This document shows positions 24,228 to 32,867 of a stretch of 64,000 nucleotides of DNA, one piece after another. Below the pieces are notes generated by a model that had not been told where the DNA came from, searched no databases, and saw only the letters and a list, made by a program, of their open reading frames with translations. Position numbers and translations under genes: made by a program. The stretch lies in the NCBI GenBank assembly GCA_016215605.1, contig JACRJB010000068.1, positions 154,270 to 218,269 on the forward strand, in the 5' to 3' direction. Every line of letters begins with the position of its first letter. Position 1 is the stretch's first letter. Source of the DNA: Rhodopseudomonas palustris. GTDB taxonomy: Bacteria; Pseudomonadota; Alphaproteobacteria; Rhizobiales; Xanthobacteraceae.

Positions 24228-25516
24228 CCGAACGCATCCTTGGTGATGCTCGCATACCAGGCGTCGGCATATTGAGCTTCGAGTTTGCGCTGGGTTTTCT
24301 TTTCGGCCAGCGGCCCGCGAGGCGACACGCCGCCGGAATTCGGCGTTTCGACGAATCCCTTCTCGCTCGGCCGGAACACACCGACGACGGAGATGCCGTA
24401 ATCGTCGCCGACATGGCTGTAGCAGGTGTTGAAATAGATCGGATCTTTCGGCGCTTCACGGCCCTCGAGAAGAGCGATGGCCGACGCCACGGCCTGCTTC
24501 GAGGTCGAATTGGCGATGAAGCCGGACTTGGGCATCGGTCCGGCGATATTGGCGTCGCCGATGACGTGGATGTCCTTCGCCTTGGTGGCTTCAAACGTAT
24601 AGGGATTGACCGGGACGAAGCCGGTTTCGTTAGTGAGGCCCGCGTCGATCGCGATCTTGGCCGCCGACTGCGGCGGGATGACGTTGCCGACGTCGATCTT
24701 GTGCCGAGTTCCGAACTCGGTCTGGAACACCTTCTCCTTGGTATCGATCGAAACGACCTTGCCATCCTTGCTGCCGGGAATCCATTCGATCAGGCCGGGA
24801 TACAATTCGTTCCAGGCATCCTGGAACAGGCCCTGCTTGGAGAAGGCGTCCTTGGCATCCAGCGCCAGAATCTTGGCGCGCGGCTTGTGCTTCTTCAGGT
24901 AGTTCGCAACCAGGCTGATCCGTTCATACGGGCCGGGCGGGCAACGGAACGGATTGCCGGGAATCGCGAACCCGACCACGCCGCCATCGGGCAATGCCTC
25001 GAGCTGCTTGCGCAGCAGCAGCACCTGCTCGCCGCGTTCGGGCACCCAGGCATGCGGGAAGATTTGCGCAGCCGCTTGATCGTAGCCGGGAAGCGCGCCC
25101 CACTTGATGCCGATGCCGGGCGATACGATCAGCTTGTCGTAAGCGACGGTCTTGCCGCTGCGCAGCTTCACCAGCTTCTTGTCGGGCTCGATCGCATCCG
25201 CCCAGTCGTGAATGAAGATGACGCCGCGCCGCTTCAAGACGCCGTAGGGATGCGTGATGTCGGACAACGTCCGGGCTCCGGCCAGCAGCAGATTGCCGTA
25301 GGGGCAGGTGACAAAGGTGAGCTGCGGTTCGATCACCGTGACGTCGATGTGCGGAAAATTCGTTCGTGCAAAGCGGGCGGCGGAAGCGCCGCCGAAGCCG
25401 CCGCCGATGATGACGAGACGGGCGCCTGACTTGGCCTGAAGGATCGAAGGCGCCGCGAGGGTGGAGAGGCCGGCGATGGCGAACTTGCCGAAATTGCGTC
25501 GGGAAATGTCGGACAT
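24224..25516 (-). CDS. soxF: Flavocytochrome c sulfide dehydrogenase flavoprotein (FccB/SoxF)
   Basis: A 430-residue FAD protein: twin-arginine leader SRRNFGKFAIAGL, dinucleotide-binding ARLVIIGGGFGGASAARFA, and cysteines expected for the redox-active disulfide in NPFRCPPGPYER and YFNTCYSHVGDDYG. FAD-binding DIHVIGDANIAGPMPKSG follows. FccB/SoxF oxidises sulfide, passing electrons to a cytochrome c subunit. The ATG at 25516 with GAGG upstream is preferred; the track start at 25663 lies within the cytochrome gene. It is coupled to soxYZ and preceded by a cytochrome c gene. Confidence 0.9.
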   Translation of the reverse strand: MSDISRRNFGKFAIAGLSTLAAPSILQAKSGARLVIIGGGFGGASAARFARTNFPHIDVTVIEPQLTFVTCPYGNLLLAGARTLSDITHPYGVLKRRGVIFIHDWADAIEPDKKLVKLRSGKTVAYDKLIVSPGIGIKWGALPGYDQAAAQIFPHAWVPERGEQVLLLRKQLEALPDGGVVGFAIPGNPFRCPPGPYERISLVANYLKKHKPRAKILALDAKDAFSKQGLFQDAWNELYPGLIEWIPGSKDGKVVSIDTKEKVFQTEFGTRHKIDVGNVIPPQSAAKIAIDAGLTNETGFVPVNPYTFEATKAKDIHVIGDANIAGPMPKSGFIANSTSKQAVASAIALLEGREAPKDPIYFNTCYSHVGDDYGISVVGVFRPSEKGFVETPNSGGVSPRGPLAEKKTQRKLEAQYADAWYASITKDAFG

Positions 25517-25526
25517 GGTGGCCTCC

Positions 25527-25856
25527 TCAGCGCCGGATGGACGAGAAGTAGTTGGCGAGAACGGCCACTTCCGTGTCGGAATAGCCGCGTGCGATCCGCG
25601 GCATGATCGTCGCGGCCGGTCGCTGATTGTCGCGGAACTCGCTCCACACTCGTGCGAAGGCATCCTTCTCGTAGCCTGAGAGTCTCGGAGTGCCCTTCAA
25701 TCCCTGGCCGAGCTGGCCGTGACAGCCCGAGCAGGCCTGCGCGATCAGCGGTGCGGGTACCGGCTTCGCAGGCTTCTTGCGAGACTCCGCGGCAGACGGT
25801 GTCGCGGTCGCCGCCAGCAGGCCCGCGATCATGATCATTGAAGCTGTTCGTAACAT
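25527..25856 (-). CDS. Monohaem cytochrome c, probable FccA-like partner
   Basis: A 109-residue secreted c-type cytochrome with a signal peptide ending near SAAES and a single haem site CSGCH (QACSGCHGQLGQG). A likely axial methionine is in TIMPRIARGYSD. It lies 10 nt upstream of the flavoprotein gene and probably accepts its electrons in the periplasm. The ATG at 25856 is chosen over the track start because the signal peptide begins there. It is about half the size of the dihaem FccA of Allochromatium. Confidence 0.85.
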   Translation of the reverse strand: MLRTASMIMIAGLLAATATPSAAESRKKPAKPVPAPLIAQACSGCHGQLGQGLKGTPRLSGYEKDAFARVWSEFRDNQRPAATIMPRIARGYSDTEVAVLANYFSSIRR

Positions 25857-25875
25857 TGCGCCCCCGTGCAATTAG

Positions 25876-27075
25876 TCAGATTGAATGTCGAACGGATGGC
25901 TCGGCGATCGCCGGATCGTCGAGCCGAAACCATGGTCGCAGGTGGATGCCGACCCAATTCCCGGGCAGCGCGGCTGCGATCCACAGCCAACCGTGCAGGC
26001 TGCCCGATGCGATGCCGGAGAACATCGCGCTGATGTTGCAGCCCGTCGCGATGATGGCGCCGGCGCCGAGCAGCAGGCCGCCGATGACGGAGCCGAGCAG
26101 ATGGGATGTCGGAATCCGCCATTGCGGCGCGAAGCGCCCCGCCAGCCCGGCTGCGAGCAAGGCGCCGACTACGACGGCGATGTTCATCAACGATGTCGTA
26201 TCCGCCCAGACCTGGCGATGCAGCGCCTCGGCTCGTGTCGGATTTTCCCAGAACGCCCAGAACACAGGCTCCGCCAGCCTGCCATCGTCGAGCGCCTTCG
26301 CGCCCCACAAGGCGAAGGCCTGGGTGATGCCCCACGGACGCCCCGCGAGAATCAGCGTCACGAAATTCAGAACTGCCAGCGCCAGGGCGGCCAGAGCATA
26401 CGGCCATACGCCGCGCATGCAACGTCGTTCGGCGCCTCGCCAGATCGAGGCCAGCTCGCCGTGCCGTCGCCGTTCATAGCGCGCAACGGCTACCCAGATT
26501 GCGGCGAGGAGGCCGACACTCAGCAGGAGTGAGGGGAGCAGCCCGAAGACGGTCAGCAGCGAGATCGGCGGTAGCGCCGGCAGATCGCTCCACCACTCGG
26601 CTGCGAAGGCAGCGATCGTCGCTCCGGTGACGACGAAGAGCAACGTGACGACCATGCGCACCGAGCCGCCGCCGACCGTATACAGTGTACCGGACGCACA
26701 GCCGCCACCGAGCTGCATGCCAATCCCGAATAGGAACGCACCGAGTGCAACAGCCGCACCGGCGGGGAAGACGAATCCCCGCACAGGCTGCCCCAGCACC
26801 GCGTCCGCGGCGAGTGCTGGTAGAAACAGCAGCACCGCAATCCCGATCATCAGCAGCTGGGCGCGGATGTGGGCGGTGCGTCCGTCGCGCAGGACCGCGC
26901 GAAAGCCGGCACTGAATCTAAACGTCGCGCTGTACAATGTGTATCCGAGGGCGATCCCGACGGCCCACAATGCGACGAGCCTCCAGCCGTTCGACCACGC
27001 CACCGCTCCGCCCGATATCGCAAGCACAACGGCCAGCAAGACCGGCAAACGTTGGACGTCGGAGCGCGAGGACAT
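25876..27075 (-). CDS. YeeE/YedE (TsuA-like) thiosulfate transporter family protein
   Basis: A ~399-residue membrane protein with around ten hydrophobic segments. It has the conserved cysteine motifs of the YeeE/YedE family: MQLGGGCASGTLYTVGGG and IIATGCNISAMFSGIASGSLHGW. TsuA homologues import thiosulfate. It is the first gene of the minus-strand group tsuA-like, cytochrome c, soxF, soxYZ. The start is uncertain: ATG at 27075 or GTG at 27090, neither with a strong ribosome-binding site. Import of thiosulfate or another small reduced-sulfur species is inferred from family and neighbours. Confidence 0.85.
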   Translation of the reverse strand: MSSRSDVQRLPVLLAVVLAISGGAVAWSNGWRLVALWAVGIALGYTLYSATFRFSAGFRAVLRDGRTAHIRAQLLMIGIAVLLFLPALAADAVLGQPVRGFVFPAGAAVALGAFLFGIGMQLGGGCASGTLYTVGGGSVRMVVTLLFVVTGATIAAFAAEWWSDLPALPPISLLTVFGLLPSLLLSVGLLAAIWVAVARYERRRHGELASIWRGAERRCMRGVWPYALAALALAVLNFVTLILAGRPWGITQAFALWGAKALDDGRLAEPVFWAFWENPTRAEALHRQVWADTTSLMNIAVVVGALLAAGLAGRFAPQWRIPTSHLLGSVIGGLLLGAGAIIATGCNISAMFSGIASGSLHGWLWIAAALPGNWVGIHLRPWFRLDDPAIAEPSVRHSI

Positions 27076-27830
27076 GACGAGTATGGTCACGGGAAAGCTG
27101 ACGTTACGAAATCATTCTGCTGCATGAGCCGTAAAATCACCCGAAGGAAACGGACTCGGCAAGCGGTCGTCAAAAATAAGTAGTAAAGCCCCCTCTGCGT
27201 CGCCGGATGGGTGCGAACATTCTGCCAGTGCGATGGTGGCAGTCGACTTATTCTCGCGTCCTGCGACACATTGTCGAGTCGACTGTGCCGCCATGTGTGC
27301 GATCGCACATGAACGCTTCGCCCATCCGCTATTCTCGCCCGTCGAACGATGTTCGCAGGCTCGCCTCGTCCGGTAACGGCCTACGTTGCCATCCCTCAAT
27401 GTCGATTGTCCGAGCAGATGTGGCGGGCGCACGAAACGGTGTCGATCGGCCGTGCCGTCGCATGCATGCATCGCGCGTCATCATGGTGATCGACATGCAT
27501 GCGGATTCGGCTGAAATCCGTGGCGATATCCGGCGCAGTCGGCCGCAACTAGGAATGATTAGTTCAAATCCATGAACGAACAGCAGGAACGATGCGGATC
27601 GACGGCGCCGGGTGGCGGATTGTTGTCGATCGCATGATGAATTTGAAATTGACCGATGACGCTTAGTCTATCGATACTTGGGTGACTGCTAACAAAGAAG
27701 CAGGCGTTGTCCGAGCAGAGATCGTCGCAATCGTTCGCTTGTTCGGAGTGAGGGCGTGGTTCGATCCGACGGCAGTACCTACGTGCGGGTTCAGCACGAC
27801 ATTCATCTAGGAATTGAGGAGAGTGATAAT
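27076..27830. promoter_or_regulatory. Long divergent regulatory region upstream of pucBA
   Basis: About 755 bp with no convincing gene. It holds the promoters for the tsuA-sox group and for pucBA. Visible structures are a perfect 14-bp palindrome at 27296-27309, two CATGCATGC copies at 27461 and 27494 (33 bp apart) and an AACTA-N7-TAGTT repeat around 27548-27564. No clear TGT-N12-ACA (PpsR-type) site was found by eye. Confidence 0.4.
27296..27309. promoter_or_regulatory. Palindrome TGTGCGATCGCACA
   Basis: A perfect 14-bp inverted repeat in the pucBA/tsuA divergent region, preceded by ATG and followed by TGA. The TGTG/CACA arms resemble half-sites of Crp/Fnr-type regulators but the spacing does not fit their consensus. 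Function is unknown. Confidence 0.35.
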
Positions 27831-27986
27831 ATGGCAGACGATCCGAACAGGGTCTGGCCGACCGGTCTGACCATCGCGGAATCGGAAGAGATCCACAAGC
27901 ACGTGATCGACGGCACGCGCATCTTCGGCGCGATTGCGATCGTCGCCCACTTTCTGGCGTTCGTCTATTCGCCCTGGCTGAAGTAA
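27831..27986 (+). CDS. pucB: Light-harvesting 2 (B800-850) beta polypeptide
   Basis: A 51-residue single-span membrane peptide, [20 protein letters not shown] then [31 protein letters not shown]. The histidine in VAHFLAF is the expected B850 bacteriochlorophyll ligand, and the more N-terminal EIHKH histidine fits the other conserved beta-chain position. A strong GAGGAG site lies upstream. The alpha gene follows 12 nt later. This gene pair is the clearest evidence that the organism is a purple phototroph. Confidence 0.97.
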   Translation: MADDPNRVWPTGLTIAESEEIHKHVIDGTRIFGAIAIVAHFLAFVYSPWLK

Positions 27987-27998
27987 GGAGATCCGCAG

Positions 27999-28181
27999 AT
28001 GTCCAATCAGGCAAGAATCTGGACCGTCGTCAAACCGACCGTGGGATTGCCGTTGTTCCTCGGCAGCGTCGCCGTGATCGCCATTCTGGTGCACTTCGCG
28101 GTGCTGACCCATACCACCTGGTTCCCGAAATACTGGAACGGCAAGGCGGCCGCGATCGAGAGCTCCGTCAGCACGGGGTGA
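27999..28181 (+). CDS. pucA: Light-harvesting 2 (B800-850) alpha polypeptide
   Basis: A 60-residue alpha chain: [20 protein letters not shown], a hydrophobic span ending in [20 protein letters not shown]. The histidine in LVHF is the B850 ligand. The Tyr-Trp pair in PKYW is the hydrogen-bonding pair associated with ordinary 850-nm absorption, rather than the blue-shifted low-light forms lacking it. An AAGGAG site precedes the ATG. It is followed by a strong terminator. R. palustris strains carry several puc pairs; only this one is in the window. Confidence 0.97.
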   Translation: MSNQARIWTVVKPTVGLPLFLGSVAVIAILVHFAVLTHTTWFPKYWNGKAAAIESSVSTG

Positions 28182-28207
28182 GCGAAGCTTCAGCGACCTT
28201 GAAGCGG

Positions 28208-28240
28208 GGCCGGGATCCACGGATCCCGGCCTTTCAATTT
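28208..28240 (+). terminator. Rho-independent terminator after pucBA
   Basis: GGCCGGGATCC-AC-GGATCCCGGCC is a perfect 11-bp inverted repeat followed by TTTCAATTT, 26 nt after the pucA stop. It lies between convergent genes and may serve both strands. Confidence 0.85.
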
Positions 28241-28291
28241 CCGGTCTTGCGCATCGACGATATCGAACGCTGTGGTCATCGCGCAGGCCGT

Positions 28292-29317
28292 CTATGGCCG
28301 CCTCAGCCGATCGGCGACGAAGCGCCGGGCGATCTCGTTTTCGTCGGCCGTGCCGATCGAGATGCGGACCCAATTGTCCAACGGCGAGTGACTGCGGCCG
28401 ATATCGATTCCCTTTTCCGCCAGCTCTGATGCGATCAGCCGGTGCGGGCGCCTGGCGTCGAAGAAGACGAAGTTGGCCTCGGAATCGGTGAAGCGAATAT
28501 CTAGCCGTTGGAACAGCGCGTGCCATGCGTCTCGTTCGGTCTTCGTCTTCGCGCGGGTGGCTTCGATGAAGCTGTGGTCGCCCAAGCTGGCGTTCGCCGC
28601 GACGACGCCGAGCCGGTTGAGGTTGAAGAACGCGCCGACGCCGAGCTGCGCCATCGCGGCAGCGAGATCGGGCGGAGCGAGGGCGTAACCGAAGCCGAGC
28701 CCGGCAAGTCCGTGCAGTTTGGCGAAGGTTCGGAACACGACCACACGGGCGCCACGGCTGAGCAGCCGCGCGGCGGTCCGTTCTCGAAAGTCGGGCAGGA
28801 AGTCCAGATAGGCTTCGTCGACCAGCACCAGTGTCCGTTCGGAAAGTTCGCCGACGAAATCGAGAAAGCGGTGGCGGTCCTCGACGAGACCGGTCGGATT
28901 ATGGGGATTGACGAGATAGACGGCGCGGGTCCGCGCGTCGACCCGCCGCGCGATGGCGGCGAGGTCGTTGTGCAGCCGGTCATTCAGCGGGATGCCGACG
29001 ACGTTGCCATCGGCCGGCGCTACGGCGTCGACCAGCGCGGTGTAGCCCGGTTCGGAATAGAGAAAGTCGCCGCCCGGACCGCCGTGCGCGGCCAGATACA
29101 GGCCGAAGACGTTGAGCACTTCGCCGAGGACGATCTGCTCCGGAGCGACATCGTCCTCGGCGGCGATGGTCGCTTTCAGGGCGGCGAGATCGTCACCGGC
29201 GTAGCGGCTGACGCCGGAGAGGGCGTCGTTGATCGCCTGCAGTGCCCGTGGCGACGGGCCAAGCGGATTCTCGTTCAGCGACAGGCGCAGCGGCTTGTTG
29301 GTCGAAGCAATGGTCAT
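28292..29317 (-). CDS. HisC-like PLP aminotransferase
   Basis: A 341-residue class I/II aminotransferase resembling histidinol-phosphate aminotransferase: LRLSLNENPLGPSPRAL, YSEPGYTALVDAV, VYLVNPHNPTGLV, LVDEAYLDFLPDF and the PLP lysine in VFRTFAKLHGLAGLGFGY. The ATG at 29317 (MTIASTNKPL) is chosen; the track extension has no family character. It stands alone between pucBA and an ABC transporter operon, with no histidine-biosynthesis genes nearby. It may use another substrate, such as an aromatic amino acid. Confidence 0.8.
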   Translation of the reverse strand: MTIASTNKPLRLSLNENPLGPSPRALQAINDALSGVSRYAGDDLAALKATIAAEDDVAPEQIVLGEVLNVFGLYLAAHGGPGGDFLYSEPGYTALVDAVAPADGNVVGIPLNDRLHNDLAAIARRVDARTRAVYLVNPHNPTGLVEDRHRFLDFVGELSERTLVLVDEAYLDFLPDFRERTAARLLSRGARVVVFRTFAKLHGLAGLGFGYALAPPDLAAAMAQLGVGAFFNLNRLGVVAANASLGDHSFIEATRAKTKTERDAWHALFQRLDIRFTDSEANFVFFDARRPHRLIASELAEKGIDIGRSHSPLDNWVRISIGTADENEIARRFVADRLRRP

Positions 29318-30007
29318 GATCGTCCCGGGGCGGCGTTGTTCGTGGATCCCATCATCGTTCGGCAGGCATCGCAAGCAAACACCGTGACGGGGCGGTCGTC
29401 GCGGGTCCCGCGTGAAGCAGCTGTGCTTCGGGGTGGTTATGATCAGGAGAACCGCGCGTGATTAGTAACCCCAAGATCGCGCGTGATGCGGTTAATCGAG
29501 TAGTCGTTCACGACAACGCAGTCCCAGTGCGTCGATGGCGGTGCTGATTGCGATGGCGTGCTGTAGCAGGAATGAACTACACGCGTGCGTGCCGCGGAAA
29601 CAGCGACAGCGTCGCGTTCGTCGACGCAGTGCGTCCATCGCTATTTTTGCGCGTGGCTCGACTCCGCGTAGCGGCGACGGCATCATTCGCTGCGGTGGTC
29701 ACTACCCCGGGCTCTCGTAATCGTGCAGGCGGAGCTGTCGATCGATGACGATTGCCGACGAAGCTTGTGTTGCGGTCGAGCGCCTATCGCAGGCTCGGAC
29801 CGGATGTACGTCCGGCGCTTCTGCGACAGGCGCAAACAGCGGCGCGGAGTCCGGGGGCTTTTTTGATTGTGGCTGGCAAGGTGCCGCCGATCTTGCGGCT
29901 CGAAGCCGGACATTTTGCATATCACGTCCGGTGCTGATCCGGACCTGTCCTCATGTTCCATCCGCCTCCGCCCGGCGGGCTGCATAATTCCGATCCAGGA
30001 GAAACTG
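29318..30007. promoter_or_regulatory. Intergenic region upstream of the mar-linked ABC transporter
   Basis: About 690 bp with several track ORFs but none with family similarity. It contains a direct repeat CGCGCGTGAT at 29453 and 29478 (25 bp apart), flanked by GGGGTGGTTA and TAGTAACCCC that form an imperfect inverted repeat. A G-run followed by six T (GGGGGCTTTTTT, ~29853-29864) looks terminator-like, but no clean stem was found before it. An AGGAG site just before 30008 serves the transporter gene. Confidence 0.35.
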
Positions 30008-31039
30008 ATGTCCCGATCGAAATCCAAGACTGACGGTGTGTCACGTCGCACCTTACTGAAGGCGACCGGCGCGGCCGGTCTGGTGGCTTCGGCCGGCGCC
30101 GTGACCAGCAACATCTTCTCGCCTGCCGTCGCCGGCCCGGCGCCGAAAGTGCGGCTGGCCTGGACCGAAGTCGCCGCATGCCACTCGCCGCTCGGGTTCG
30201 GCGTCGCCAAGGGCCTCTACGCCAAGCACAATCTCGACGTCGAGTTGTTTTTCCAGGGCGCCAGCGGCCAGACGCTGATCCAGGCGCTCGCGACCGGCAA
30301 GGCAGACGTCGGCGCCGGCTTGATCGGCGACTGGTTGAAACCACTGGAGCAAGGGTTCGACGTCAAGCTGTTCGTCGGCTCGCATGGCGGCTGTCAGCGG
30401 CTGCTGGCGTCGCAGGCCTCGGGCATCAAGGACATCGCCAGCGTCAAGGGCAAGACCATCGCCAGTTACGACGTGGTGTCGCCGCCGAAGGTGGCGTTCC
30501 AGGTGACGCTGGCAAAGGCCGGCATCGATCCGGAGAACGACGTCACCTGGAAGGTGGTGCCGTTCGATCTGGTCGGCGAAGCGGTCAATCGCGGCGACGC
30601 CGACATCGCGGCGCACCTCGATCCATGGGCGTTCTCGATTGAGAAGAAGTTCAATCTGGTCAAGATCGCCGACACCCAGACCGGCGTCTATGAAGGCCAC
30701 ACCTGCTGCGTGCTCGGCGCCAACGGCCCGTTCCTGCAGACCAACAGGGATGCGGTGCGCCGGCTCGCCGAGGCCAATATCGAGGTCCACGATTATGTCG
30801 CCGGTCATGTCGAAGAAGCGGCGAAGTGGTATCTCGACGAATTGAAGCCCGCCGGCCTGACGCTCGCAGAGCTGACCGAGGTCCTCGGCTCCTTCGTTCT
30901 GCACAATCATCCGATCGGGCAGCCGCTGGTCGATCAGATTCGTAAGACCTCGGAAGATCTCAAGCTGGTGAAGGTGTTGGATTCGTCGACGGATCCGAAA
31001 GCGTTCGCCGAGCGCGTCACCGTCAATCTGCTGGCCTGA
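30008..31039 (+). CDS. SsuA/NrtA/TauA-family periplasmic binding protein linked to mar genes
   Basis: A 343-residue binding protein with a twin-arginine leader (GVSRRTLLKATGAAGL). The core shows GFGVAKGLYAKHNLDVELFFQG, ATGKADVGAGLIGDW and DLVGEAVNRGDADIAAHLDPWAF. It differs clearly from the three SsuA proteins here, including a GSHGGC segment and a DPWAF region in place of their WDPYF-type motif. The ATG at 30008 has AGGAG upstream. It heads an operon of permease, ATPase and a small membrane protein, upstream of the marBHDK-type cluster, so it may import that pathway's organosulfur substrate. Ligand not readable. Confidence 0.85.
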   Translation: MSRSKSKTDGVSRRTLLKATGAAGLVASAGAVTSNIFSPAVAGPAPKVRLAWTEVAACHSPLGFGVAKGLYAKHNLDVELFFQGASGQTLIQALATGKADVGAGLIGDWLKPLEQGFDVKLFVGSHGGCQRLLASQASGIKDIASVKGKTIASYDVVSPPKVAFQVTLAKAGIDPENDVTWKVVPFDLVGEAVNRGDADIAAHLDPWAFSIEKKFNLVKIADTQTGVYEGHTCCVLGANGPFLQTNRDAVRRLAEANIEVHDYVAGHVEEAAKWYLDELKPAGLTLAELTEVLGSFVLHNHPIGQPLVDQIRKTSEDLKLVKVLDSSTDPKAFAERVTVNLLA

Positions 31040-31049
31040 GATCGCTGCG

Positions 31050-32048
31050 ATGACCGATGCGGTGCAGACGAACGGCGAGGGTGCGATTGCGGCCCGCGTC
31101 CCGATCTTTCCGAGGCTGTGGCGGGACGGTCTGTTGGCCGGCTTGTCCTGGTTCGCTGCCAGCGTCGTGACGGTGAGCCTTCCGGATGTCGTGCCGTGGG
31201 GCAGCGGACCGTTGTTCGCATCGATCACCGGCGGCATCGCGGTCGCGTTGGTCGTGTTTGCCTTCGTCGCGCATCGGCTCGGGCGCGTAGGCGAGGTGCT
31301 GATCCACTATGGGCCGTGGCTGATCGCGATCGGGATCTGGCTCGCGCTGTGGGAATTGACCACGGCGAAATTCGGCTGGCTGCCGAAGCCGTTCTTCTCG
31401 CCGCCGCACGGGCTGCTCAACGTCTATGTCAGCGACGGCCAGCGCCTGCTGATCTGTATCGGCTATACGTTGCGACTGTGGGCGCTCGGGTTCCTGTCCG
31501 GGATCGTCGTCGGCTACGCCGTCGGTGTCGCGCTCGGCTGGTCGAAGCGGTTCAGCTATTGGGGCATGCCGCTGTTGAAGCTGATCGGTCCGGTGCCGGC
31601 GACGGCATGGATTCCCTGTACCTTCTATTTCTTTCCGACCACGTTCGGCGCCAGCATCTTCATCGTCGCGCTCGCGTCCGGCATTCCGGTCGCGATCCTG
31701 ACCGCCTCGGGCGTCGGCTCGGTGAACCGCGCGTTCTACGATGTCGGCCGCATCCTCGGCGCCGACAATCGCTACCTGATCCGCCGGGTCGCGATCCCGG
31801 CCGCGATGCCGCATGTGTTCGTCGGCCTGTTCATGGCGCTGTACTATTCGTTCGCCGTATTGGTGGTCGCCGAGATGCTCGGCGCCAAATACGGTCTCGG
31901 CTGGTATATCCAATTTCAGACCGCCTATTCGGGCTACGCCAACGTCTACGCGGCGCTGCTGATCATGGCGTTGCTGTGTGCGGGCATCATCCGGCTGCTG
32001 TTCGTCGTTCGCGATCGCCTGCTCGGCTGGCAGCAAGGGTTCATCTGA
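31050..32048 (+). CDS. SsuC/NrtB-type ABC transporter permease
   Basis: A 332-residue inner-membrane permease. Two N-terminal hydrophobic segments (FAASVVTVSLPDVV, ITGGIAVALVVFAFVAH) extend the usual SsuC core, which begins near GPWLIAIGIWLALWE. The coupling region is YDVGRILGADNRYLIRRVAIPAAMPHV. It starts 10 nt after the binding protein and overlaps the ATPase start by 1 nt (TGATG). The length is about 70 residues more than SsuC in this window. Confidence 0.87.
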   Translation: MTDAVQTNGEGAIAARVPIFPRLWRDGLLAGLSWFAASVVTVSLPDVVPWGSGPLFASITGGIAVALVVFAFVAHRLGRVGEVLIHYGPWLIAIGIWLALWELTTAKFGWLPKPFFSPPHGLLNVYVSDGQRLLICIGYTLRLWALGFLSGIVVGYAVGVALGWSKRFSYWGMPLLKLIGPVPATAWIPCTFYFFPTTFGASIFIVALASGIPVAILTASGVGSVNRAFYDVGRILGADNRYLIRRVAIPAAMPHVFVGLFMALYYSFAVLVVAEMLGAKYGLGWYIQFQTAYSGYANVYAALLIMALLCAGIIRLLFVVRDRLLGWQQGFI

Positions 32049-32860
32049 TGACCGGTACAGCTTTCGTGGAGGCCGAGGTTGCTGCGTCCTCGTTCCGGGA
32101 CGCGGCGCCAGCCGGCATGGCCGTCGACATTCGCGGTGTCAGCCATCAGTTCAACCTGTCCGGATCGGCCCTTCCTGTTCTCGAAGCGGTCGATTTCAGC
32201 GTCGCGCCCGGCGAATTCGTCGCGCTGCTCGGCCCGTCGGGATGCGGCAAGTCGACCTTGCTGCGGCTGATCGCAGGGCTTGAGCCGCCGTCGAGCGGCG
32301 CGATCTTCGCGGACGGCGACGCAGTGGTTCGGCCTGATCCGTCGCGCAATCTGGTGTTTCAGGATCCGACGTTGTTTCCCTGGGCCACGGTCTGGAGCAA
32401 CGTCGCCACCGGGCTGGAAGCGCGCGGGGTGCTGAAGCAGCAACGTGGCCGGGTCGACGAGGCGCTGGCGCTGGTCGAAATCGGCGGTTTCGCCGGTGCC
32501 TATCCGCATCAACTCTCCGGCGGCATGGCACAGCGCGCCTCGCTGGCCCGCGCGCTGGTCAATGATCCGTCGCTGCTGTTGCTCGACGAGCCGCTCGGGA
32601 AACTGGACTCGCTGACACGCCTGACGTTGCAGGCCGAACTGGTTCGGCTGTGGCAGCGCAACGGTTTCACCGCGCTCCTGGTCACCCACGATGTCGAGGA
32701 GGCATTGCTGCTGGCGTCACGCATCATCGTGTTCAGCGAGCGGCCGGCGAGGATCAAGGCGGAGTTCGCCTTCGACGAGCTGTATCCGCGGCGGCGCGAC
32801 GATCCGGAATTGATCGATCTGCGGCGGCGCATTCTGGCGACGCTCGGCCTCGCCACGTGA
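32048..32860 (+). CDS. SsuB/NrtD-type ABC transporter ATPase
   Basis: A 270-residue ATPase: Walker A GPSGCGKST, signature LSGGMAQR, Walker B LLLLDEPLGKLD and H-loop LVTHDVEEA. The ATG at 32048 overlaps the permease stop; the long track ORF from 31118 is a frame extension across the permease gene. It energises the transporter formed with the two preceding genes. Downstream 7 nt lies a small membrane protein in the same operon. Confidence 0.9.
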   Translation: MTGTAFVEAEVAASSFRDAAPAGMAVDIRGVSHQFNLSGSALPVLEAVDFSVAPGEFVALLGPSGCGKSTLLRLIAGLEPPSSGAIFADGDAVVRPDPSRNLVFQDPTLFPWATVWSNVATGLEARGVLKQQRGRVDEALALVEIGGFAGAYPHQLSGGMAQRASLARALVNDPSLLLLDEPLGKLDSLTRLTLQAELVRLWQRNGFTALLVTHDVEEALLLASRIIVFSERPARIKAEFAFDELYPRRRDDPELIDLRRRILATLGLAT

Positions 32861-32867
32861 GGCTGTC

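Noticed and set aside
27296-27309. PpsR or Fnr site for pucBA
   Set aside because: The palindrome is TGT-N8-ACA, not TGT-N12-ACA, and does not match TTGAT-N4-ATCAA.
29483-29960. Small plus-strand ORFs (60-80 aa) before the ABC operon
   Set aside because: They lack ribosome-binding sites and family features, and overlap each other in several frames.
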